Translations under genes and position numbers: made by a program
Source: Ciona savignyi
Lineage: Eukaryota; Chordata; Ascidiacea; Phlebobranchia; Cionidae
Assembly (NCBI GenBank): GCA_000149265.1
Contig: CH003281.1
Location: 93,953 to 157,952 of the forward strand
Direction of reading: 5' to 3'
DNA length: 64,000 nucleotides
Shown: positions 56,301 to 64,000 of the stretch, piece by piece
Layout of the letters: each line of letters begins with the position of its first letter
How positions within the stretch are numbered: the stretch's first letter is position 1
The notes under the pieces: generated by a model
Seen by the model: only the letters and a program-made list of their open reading frames with translations
Databases searched by the model: none
What the model was told of the DNA's origin: nothing

Positions 56301-59300
56301 ACCTTCAAAAAAAATTCTCGCGCGAATTTTGTTTTCGCACCCTTACGCATTTTAGAAACTTGGCGCCTATGGTTAATACCTTCTATTCCAGTTTTGTAAT
56401 CTTTTCTCAGCAGCTAGGGTTAAACTGCTCCCATTTCAAATTCCGTTTTTTTTAGAAAGGGTTACTAGTGGGAAATTGTAGCGTAGTATTGTGGGGTCGT
56501 TACAACAACGGGATAAGAAATGCATTTAAGGTATCCGTGCTGTAAATGCAGCGTGTATGGTGTGATTTAAGAAAGGAATGTTGTCTTTCTTTTGTGCTCG
56601 TCTGGTGTTGTTCAGTATATAGCAGTGATGGCGAACCTTTTCGAGGCCGCGTGCCACATTTGCAACCTGAAATAAATTTGTCTGTTCCGGCGTGCCAGCC
56701 GTTTTATAAACATCAGTTTTCAATAAACAAAAACGTTTAGATTAGACACAAACTACCGCGGCCAAAACTTGTGGTAAATAGATCACGCGTAGCCAACGCA
56801 CAACTATAGGCCCACTATGCTATCGCTTTAGGCAAAATTCGGTCTTTCCTCATGATACAATTGCTCAGTAATGTTATGTAGACCTTAGCGATCTTAACTA
56901 CCTGCAATCCAACTAAATATAAAATGTAGGCTAATGCAAAATTATACGATTTAATTTATATAACAAAGCAACACTTAAAATGCATTAAGTGAAATGAAGA
57001 AAATAACATTTCGGCTGATATTACTCCGGACTTTCCCATGACAACCACTCATATGTAACTAACTTCTTTTCACTTGGCATCTTTGGATACGTAATTAACT
57101 TCTTTTCACTTGGCACGGTGGAAATATTTAATAAAACGAGTGAGATAATAACTGTATATCATATAATTCCACAAGGGCTTTAATCGAAGCTGGTTTTGAA
57201 TAAAGATAGGTTTAAAGTTGGCCGTAAGTTTGTAATAAAAAACATTTTGCGACGTTTTTTTGGATTGCGTGGCGTGCCAGTATTTATGATCTCGCGTGCC
57301 AACTTTGGCACGTGCCATAGGTTCGCCATCACTGGTATATAGGATGTAGGGGTGACCAATCCAAAATCAAGATTTAATTCAAATTAAATTTTGGCACTAT
57401 TAATTCGAAGTTAAAAGTTTATAGTGGAACGAAATGTGTTTTTTTATAAGAAATTTTGATGAAATATTAAAAGAGGTAGTAAAATTTGTTTTTTAACAGT
57501 AAAGATTTTAACAGATTGTTAATAAACATTACAATTGTTTTATAAATCAAACATACCTTTAATTCTATTTTTCTTTATTAAATTAGTTAAGAATGATTTT
57601 TGCCTGCTCTTTAAGACTAATTTTATTGATTTTAGAATAATTTTAGAAATCAAACCGATTCGGATAAGAATAGGCCAAGATCAATTCAAATCATTTACAT
57701 ATTTTTAAAACATGAAACTTACAGTGGTTTCACTGGAATTTTTATTTTCAAAGCAAACATACTGATATAATGTGTATGGTACTAAGGACAAAATAGTAGT
57801 CCGTAACTTTTTATTCAGTGTAAAGTAATATAACACATGTGAATATGAATCACATGAAATACAATACGAATGTGTCACCAAACTGTGAAACAATACACAT
57901 GATCAGTATTTAAAAATATGGTGTAACATTTCAAAATCAACATTAACATGAAACCATTTTGCCTTATATATAGTTAAAAATCGGCCAAGGTATTCATTTA
58001 TTTGAAGTTACAATATTTCATTTTGTTTTTAGTTCGCCAGTTATTTACAAAGACTGGACTTAAGCCAAGAAAGAGACCGCAGGTTGGTAATTTGTACAGA
58101 AATATATGGGATATTGTGTTTAAATTCATAATGGTGTTTATATGTATAAAAGTGTTAATATGCATTTAATAAAAACTATAAAGGCATTGCTATAATGCTA
58201 TGGAATAGAGGTTTAGTATACAAAACTTAAGTGCAGATACATGTAGCTACCTTTAAAGTTGCGCATAGAGTAAATTATCAGATTAGTTTTAAGTAAATAA
58301 TTGTAAATTGCATCAGTGATAGCACCAAATATGTTTGTAGTTAAACTTAAAACACATACTAAATTTATGTTGCTTAAATCTGATATTAGTGGGTTTGGTG
58401 CTACCATATAAAATGGAAGTACTTTCATATATTGTGTTTTATATTATATTAAAATATATCTTTACATTTTAGGCTAAATTGTCAATGCGAATTCCCAGTT
58501 AATATTATAAAAAGGTTGATATATAAAAAAATGTCATTAACCACACACATATTTTCCTTAAGCTCCATTAAATTCTGTTTACATTAAAGATAAGAAAGTT
58601 AAACATCGACCAGTCAATCATTTTATACATTGGTTGCCAATCGAAATATTGCTGTACCAGTTCAAATTTTGGTGTATTTGATAAATCAGTTAAAATTATG
58701 ATATTATTTAAATCGTTCAAAGTTGATTGGTTATCTGTTAGTTCTTTGCCTCTGCCCAATAACACACAATTTTCTGTTTAGTTTAAATAAAACTTGGTAT
58801 ATAATTTAGAATTAAGTCAAGTCATTGGCTGTTTAAGTTGGCTAATATCCCAAGTTCCCTTATTTTTCTTAACAATTGTGCAGCTTTATTATATATATTT
58901 GAATGACATTCAAAATATCTAAATAATTTTTTTCTTTAAACATAGTTCCAATACTAAACATTGTCGCTGTTTTTAATACTCACGCTTTTATCATCTTTAG
59001 TCATCTTACGGCAGGGGCGTGCAACTGTTTAGCGCAATGGGCCACAACGTAACGGTATAGAGATACCGGGGGCCAGACCATCAAACAACTCATAATTTTT
59101 ATGACGGCTTTCCTTTTTTGGCTATTGCTTCAGCTATCTTTAAGCTCAGTTTTGTAACTAACTTTGTAGACATTCGAAATTGGTTAAGCTTTTTTGTATA
59201 ATAACATGCTCCCATAAAGTAAGATCACGTTATACTGTACCACTGCCGGAACAAGGAAATTTTCCAACAATGCACATTATTCTGTAACAATGGGAAGTCG

Positions 59301-62300
59301 TCACAGTAATGTTAACATAATTTAATCGGGGTGTGAAGTAGTCTTTTACTGTCTTTAAAAATGCCAATAATGCCATTACAATTCAGAAAAAGTTTTTAAA
59401 CTATTAGGCTACGAAGTATGAAGTCTGCAGCGGGCCACATAAATAGGTACCGCGGGCCGTAATTGCACCTCTCTGTCTTACGGGGTAATCAAGTAATGAA
59501 CGACTGGTGTTTTGTAATTTTCGTGCTGCTGATGTCTGCAAAGTTGCTTAGCAAAAAAGCAGTTCTCTCTTAGCTTAATAATAAAGACAGTTGTTATTAT
59601 GGATCTTTTATGTTAGTTTTATGTGTGTAAATATTCCTGATTATATTAAAGCAAAAATGTTGCAAACCCTTGCAATTGGTCCAACGGGCCGTTAAGACAG
59701 TGTCCTGAAAATCCTAAGGAATTCTGTCACAAAAGTACTACATTCTGTAATTTCCTTTTTTAAAATCAATTTTATTTTGTTTTTTTTTTAAAGCTATTTT
59801 TATTCAATTTCTAGGCGATCGTTTGATTACTGGCCTTCACGCCTGCGCACAGTCGACACAGCCGAGCTCGCTCGTTGCGGGTTTTATTTCACCGGCATCG
59901 GGGACATGGTTGAGTGCTTCTCGTGCCACAACGTCATAATGAACTGGCGCGCCGGAGACGACCCACAAATCCGACACATGGAGCGATTTCCGTTCTGCAG
60001 GTGAACTTGAATTATTCTATTGTATTCTGCAAATGAGCCGTCACCATTACAACTGAATGCTTATTGTTCCATGCTTTCTTACTTTCAATAGAAAGAAAGT
60101 TAATCGCCAGTGTTCAGTAAATAATCCGTTTTTGAGCCGTTTCTGTAGAAATCTTTTTCTTTATTTTAAATTAATACTCGCTATTACCTTAATACTGGGA
60201 GTTTGTTATGAATGAGTGCAAAATGGAAAATCTGTGTTTATTATGCTGCGTAAGTCCGCTGTCCTATTACCAGCATTGCTTTGGAAGCTAAATTCTGTTT
60301 TGTACTTTATGCTGCAGTTTTTTGTTTCTGAGCATTTTTACACTAAGCACAAGGATTTCAAATTTTAGTCCTCTCTGAAAATATAGAAGAAACAGTGATT
60401 CAGATTGTGTAGGCTACTGTTCGTGATAAACTCCACTTACTAACATTTAAAAAAATTTAATGAAATTTTTTTTAAAGGCAGATAGATTTACCCAATACCA
60501 TGCAGTTTAAATAAAGTCTGCATTTTGTACATAGTACTGTCAATGCCTTTTATCTTGGTTATTGGTCTTTGGGAAGATATATCCCGAAATTATAGTTTAT
60601 ACATTTAATTACAAGGTTAAGATATATACCAATCTTAATACGAACTAAACCAAAGTTGTTCAATCCCAGTTGAAATTATAAGTAAATGATTTTGGGTAAA
60701 TACATTTGACAAAAATTGTATGAGTTATGCCTACTGTTTCGAACAATCTGTTTCTGTATGTTTAAACTGCCCCAAAGTATGCTGTTACTCTTTGAAAACA
60801 CAGCTTAAGATTTATATCAAGGAAAGTTAACCTCATTCACACAAAGAACCTGGAAATAAGGCTCGTATAAGGAAATGCTATTGTTTGCAAGTCCTTTAAC
60901 TTTACAACACCACTCCTTCATTTACCAGAATAGTTTATTGCTTTATAGCAGTGCTCGGCAACCTGTGTGCCATGGCACACTACTGTGCCGCTAGACAATA
61001 AACATGGGTTTCAACACATAAAAGGATCTTAGTTAATTTGAATATAACGGCTAACAGACAGTGCATAAATGTATAAACATTGTCTTGAAGACCTCCCATT
61101 GTACACTTTACGTAATAATCATAAGTTTTCGTCCATGTCGAAAAAAAGAACTTAGAGTTGCTCTTTCGAAGATTAAGCTGAAAATTCAGCAGTACTGTTT
61201 ATTAAAGCCCAAATATCTCAATAAATAAATGCTTTATAGTGATATAAGATCATATTTCCAACCTGTCATGTAGTATTATAAGGTCATAATCATGGCGTGT
61301 TAATTATTAATCCATTATATATGGAAGCATGTGGAATCTTACTTTTATTTCCCGACAAAATGGCCAGGAAAAGCGGTGAAACTAGACTTTTGTACCAGGA
61401 TAGGGATAGGATAGGACATTCATGTTTATCCCTGTGAATGGGAAAACCAGGGGGGTTAACACACAGGCAATCGTCAGATCACCTCGCGCCCACCGTCGGG
61501 TTACCGGAGCTATTGCAGTGTGTTGTATATGATAGACATGTTCTTTCAATTTGGTAGAACCCATTAATCCGCTGGGTTCAGGCAATGTCCGTAAAGTGCC
61601 TTGCCCAAGGACACAACCGACAATTGAAAGGCGACGCACTTAACCGCTAGACCAACCGGCCGGACAAATCACCAAATCTCTATATATTACAGTCGTATGT
61701 TATACTTGGGTCCACCTATCATCATCATACTTTTGCAGGTTTATTCAAAGTTTATCGCCGCAGCAAAACAATGCAGAACCCCAACAGAATCAATATTCCC
61801 AGCATAACCTTCAGGTTAGTTGAATATGGTATAAAAATTTGCGGTTTTTATGTGCGTAAGGACAATGGTACAATTATTGCTTTACAATCAGACCATACCA
61901 AACAAATCGATCGAATTTCCAAAGCAATTAAACTATAATAGCCTCGTAACCATGTAGCAATTGTAGCAATCCACTATATTTCTGCTTTACTGAGACCATT
62001 CTCTTGACTGTAAACATTTCACCACCAATATACAATAATGTATATTTATCTATTGATCCATGTATTATCCAATTTAGCCACTATGCTGTATCGTTTTATT
62101 TTTTCTGTTTTTTTTTATTTCTGTTTTTTTTTATTTCTGTTTTTTTTAGTTTTTTACTTATCAGTACAAAGTGAAACAAATATACAGCACCTTACTTAAA
62201 AATGTAACAACACAAATATAGGGTGTAATAATAGTAGATGTCAAAATAAAACCAGTTATATATGTTATACAGTAGGCGCCGCTTATTACGACAACGTATA

Positions 62301-63673
62301 ATATGACCAGCCTCTTATTATGACCAATTTGTTACGGTCTGAAATTTCTCCATTTAAAATTCTCTGTTTAATGTGATCAAATTTCGGAAAATATGTCCAA
62401 CATTTTTTCCATCTGTCTTATTACAGTAACTTTGCCCTTTCAACATGAATGTTTTCTGTATGCATGCATGCCGCGTGTACAGCCTGTACCGGGTCTTTAT
62501 AACGAAACAGTATCATCGGTATGACATAGATTTACTAACACAGTCGTACTGTTACAGTACTTTGTTTACTGTCAACACTGTTACTTTAGTTAAACGATGA
62601 ATTTCACGGTATGTTCATTGCCCACTTTCCTAATGTGATAACATCATGACAATTCAAATTGTTTGTCCTTCTAACTTTAAAATGTGTTTTTTAAGTTCTT
62701 TCTATTTTATTGAATGACTTATTTTAAAAACTTTCATTCATATGCCTAGCTCACAGGTAAGTTAAAGGAAAACCATCGATTTTGTTCTCCGTTCATTCGA
62801 TTCACACAAAATGCTTATAATAATTACTGAAAAAAAAAAAACTAAATTTGCTCTCCAGACATTGTACCCTTGCAACTACCCTCACAATATAAACATGAAG
62901 TTGCTTCGACACCGGCAATCAACCTTTCATGACTTCACTCCACGAAGGCCCCTCAGAGCATCCACCCAACAAATAGCTGAAGCTGGATTTTATTTCATGG
63001 GTAATTATTATACATTTCGTAAAATTATTAGTCAAAGCCATAACACAAACATTAGGACTGGTTGATTGAAGTTTAGCTAGGTTTTTTAAATAAATATTCA
63101 TATGCTAAATTTTGTTATTATTAATAAATAAATAGTTGATAACATGAAAATTTTTGTTTTTATTTTCAATTTCCTATTAACCTGTGTTTTTGTAAATTAT
63201 TAGTTGCCAGTTGAGCTGAAATGGATAGTTAGGTGAAATGTTTGCTATTTAGTTGTTTGTGTCCCTAAAAAAACACCTAAAAATACGAAAACACAGCCAA
63301 TAGAGATCATAGTTTTTATTATCAATTTTACAGTGTACTATTTCATTGTAAATTAAAGGGCTTCATTTTCGACCATTTAAAAATTACTGGTTTGCATCAC
63401 CATATAAAATATACTCTGATAGTAAGCTGGAACTGTAAATACCAATACGCCGCCACCCCAGTTATAGTTTTTAAAGAAAATATTGACGTTGCGCTTTGAG
63501 GCAAGAGGGGTTTGGGGTCTATTGTTTAATGTGGTTTGGGGTCTATTGTTTAATAGTTACGATGTTTTCACAGGCAATCGGGACTGGGTGAGGTGCTGGT
63601 ATTGTGGTAACAAGTTGTATAACTTCGACACAGATGATGATCCATGGGTGGAACACGCAAAGTGGTTTTCAGA
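47346..63673 (+). CDS. Inhibitor-of-apoptosis protein with three BIR domains (XIAP/cIAP-like), 3' end beyond window
   Basis: IAPs bind caspases and IAP-binding peptides through BIR zinc domains. Exons: 47346-47403 (start MQETTNELFQG), 47872-47998, 48365-48468, 48801-48877, 50786-50897, one ending at 51970 with its start in the gap, 58033-58082, 59815-60000, 61739-61814, 62859-63000 and 63574-63673. All checkable phases agree. BIR1 (exons 2-3) has LAKYGFYYTGFEDNVICFSC. BIR2 sits in one exon with LARCGFYFTGIGDMVECFSC, NWRAGDDP and H-x6-C. BIR3 (last two exons) has IAEAGFYFMG, CWYC and DPWVEHAKWF; its groove keeps the Trp equivalent to XIAP W323 and an acidic residue at the E314 position. The Ser-rich linker of exons 4-5 looks disordered. 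BIR1 has unusual His spacing. A C-terminal RING, if any, would be right of the window. Introns are rich in transposons. Confidence 0.9.
47493..47690 (+). repeat. MITE-C copy 1, about 200 bp
   Basis: The left end ACTAAAAGAAAGGG...GGAAGGAGGGAAA and the right end TTTCCCTCCTTTTAGT are inverted. The core GTGTTCAGGGGAGGGTTTAA is shared with the copy at 50557. It lies in intron 1 of the BIR gene. Confidence 0.75.
49357..50437. mobile_element. piggyBac-like element, 1.08 kb, TTAA-flanked
   Basis: TTAA stands on both sides (49353-49356 and 50438-50441). Termini CTCTTTGCCTCCCAAC and, inverted, CTCTTTCACTCCCGGC resemble piggyBac ends. Near the left end are a perfect 26-bp palindrome (49368-49393) centred on CGATATATCG and a 14-bp palindrome (49417-49430). 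It has a 107-codon frame (49646-49969) without transposase motifs. It is in intron 4 of the BIR gene. Confidence 0.7.
50557..50746 (+). repeat. MITE-C copy 2
   Basis: Same ends and core as 47493-47690, in the same orientation, in intron 4 of the BIR gene. It lies 39 bp upstream of exon 5. Confidence 0.75.
51743..51928. other. Assembly gap (186 N)
   Basis: The gap hides the 5' part of the BIR-gene exon ending at 51970. Its non-round length suggests an estimated gap size. Confidence 0.99.
52217..52424. mobile_element. hAT-like MITE, 208 bp
   Basis: Ends CAGTGGTTCATAAAGTGGGG and TTTGGGAACCACTG. Flanks GTCTAGCT (52209-52216) and TTCTAGCT (52425-52432) form an 8-bp duplication with one difference. 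Confidence 0.8.
53085..53312 (+). repeat. tRNA-derived SINE, 5'-truncated, with internal duplication
   Basis: GATGGGCACGAGGTAATTTG and a repeated CACGAGGTAATCTAATAATT block precede the tail GGGATAAACATAAATATC. The head is missing. Confidence 0.7.
53796..54650. mobile_element. hAT-like element, 855 bp
   Basis: Ends CAGGGATGTCCAACC and GGTTGAATCCCTG, with subterminal GGGCCGCA motifs at both ends. Flanks TTGTAGAT and TTCTAGAT (one mismatch) give an 8-bp duplication. No transposase frame. Confidence 0.82.
54994..56371 (+). mobile_element. hAT-type element, 1.38 kb, with transposase N-terminus remnant
   Basis: CATAGGCGCCATG at the left and TTGGCGCCTATG at the right. The flanking octamer GTTAATAC is perfect on both sides (54986-54993 and 56372-56379). 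At about 56006 an ATG opens MSKRQRQTFISYFTK, similar to the start of hAT/ZMYM-type transposase-derived proteins, but the frame stops after 26 codons. An internally deleted derivative of an autonomous hAT element is the likely explanation. Confidence 0.8.
56623..57334. mobile_element. hAT-like MITE, 712 bp
   Basis: CAGTGATGGCGAACCTTTTC and AGGTTCGCCATCACTG form the inverted ends, with subterminal GCGTGCCA motifs on both sides. A perfect 8-bp duplication GTATATAG flanks it. An internal direct repeat AACTTCTTTTCACTTGGCA occurs twice near 57060-57113. Confidence 0.9.
59012..59475. mobile_element. hAT-like MITE, 464 bp
   Basis: Ends CAGGGGCGTGCAACTG and AATTGCACCTCTCTG, with subterminal GGGCCA/GGGCCG motifs. 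A perfect 8-bp duplication TCTTACGG flanks it (59004-59011 and 59476-59483). In the intron just upstream of the BIR2 exon. Confidence 0.88.
60953..61010 (+). repeat. Single hAT-like terminus
   Basis: CAGTGCTCGGCAACCTGTGT followed by GCCATGGCACACTACTGTGC resembles a hAT-type end. I could not find a matching right end, so this may be a truncated copy. Confidence 0.4.
61397..61668 (-). repeat. tRNA-derived SINE, well preserved, box B deleted
   Basis: Tail GGATAGGATAGGACATTCAT, a clean body (GCCCACCGTCGGGTTACCGG), and on the minus strand a head GGTTGGTCTAGCGGTTAAGT with a good box A. About 35 bp holding box B, present in the copy at 33836-34125, are missing. In the intron upstream of exon 61739-61814 of the BIR gene. 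Confidence 0.88.
62098..62152. repeat. Short tandem repeat (TTTCTGTTTTTTTTA-type, three units)
   Basis: Three near-identical 15-bp units of T-rich sequence. Confidence 0.85.
62272..62470 (+). mobile_element. Possible Tigger/pogo-like terminal fragment
   Basis: After TATA the sequence CAGTAGGCGCCGCTTATTAC and repeated TATTATGACCA resemble Tigger/pogo ends. No matching right end was found within about 400 bp. Confidence 0.35.
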
Positions 63674-64000
63674 GTAAGTTATGATTTCAGTTGAACTCTG
63701 ATTTAACTTACACCCCACTGTATATACGGCCGTTTAGTGCTCCACTAAAACTTATCGGTAAAAATGACTTGCTAGTCTCCACGCTTGTATGTTCTGTAAA
63801 TGACATATTTTAAGAAGAAAGAGAGAGTTGTGAAGTCGGTGGAAGCTTTTTTAGTTGAACTTTTGCTTCTGTAGTTTAGTATATACACAAATCAATGGAC
63901 CACTTTACCTGAAACACTGAAATAGTCATTTATTCTTCAACTAAATGTTTAATTTAACCACGGTGCCTGTGGACTGCTTGTGTGGGTTAAAGTTTGTTTG

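Overview
The window looks like an AT-rich, intron-rich, repeat-loaded stretch of an invertebrate chordate genome, most probably an ascidian of the genus Ciona. This is inference. It rests on chordate-type genes in short exons with canonical GT/AG borders, and on many copies of a tRNA-derived SINE whose 3' end is a run of TATCC repeats. There are two assembly gaps (6072-6171 and 51743-51928). No species was confirmed by a search.

Layout. (1) 477-2249 (+): three exons of a DNPH1 (RCL) 2'-deoxynucleoside 5'-phosphate N-hydrolase; the 5' end lies off the window. (2) 3779-13226 and 16582-21924 (both -): two tandem paralogues of a secreted M14 procarboxypeptidase with the same 13-exon structure. 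Copy B (16582-21924) is complete, 409 codons with all catalytic residues. Copy A carries an assembly gap, a probable frameshift in exon 10, a 2.6 kb inverted-repeat transposon in an intron, and a decayed second version of exon 2. A 337-bp satellite array lies between the two genes. (3) 22805-27305 (-): a four-exon, 407-residue seven-transmembrane protein lacking the DRY and NPxxY motifs. (4) 27306-33390: gene-poor sequence with weak repeats. (5) 33397-46970: a nest of mobile elements. A short inverted-repeat element built on 9-bp subterminal repeats (MITE-A) is split by an L1/Tx1-type LINE with a perfect 14-bp target duplication. The LINE is split by a Ty3/gypsy LTR retrotransposon (36594-42837, LTRs apparently identical, 4-bp duplication). 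The LINE 3' UTR has also been hit by a 950-bp TA-flanked MITE-B. (6) 47346-63673 (+), running off the right edge: a multi-exon inhibitor-of-apoptosis gene with three BIR domains, whose introns hold at least five hAT-like elements with 8-bp target duplications and a piggyBac-like element.

The host genes do not form a pathway. DNPH1 acts on nucleotides, the carboxypeptidases are digestive-type secreted enzymes, the 7TM protein is a putative receptor and the BIR protein is a caspase/apoptosis regulator. The least familiar feature is a 159-codon cysteine-rich ORF between the Gag-like ORF and the endonuclease/RT ORF of the LINE. Other notable points are the nested transposon stratigraphy, the patchwork 5' end of carboxypeptidase copy A and the atypical receptor. 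No CRISPR array, rRNA or intact tRNA was seen; one degenerate tRNA-Asp-like sequence is present.
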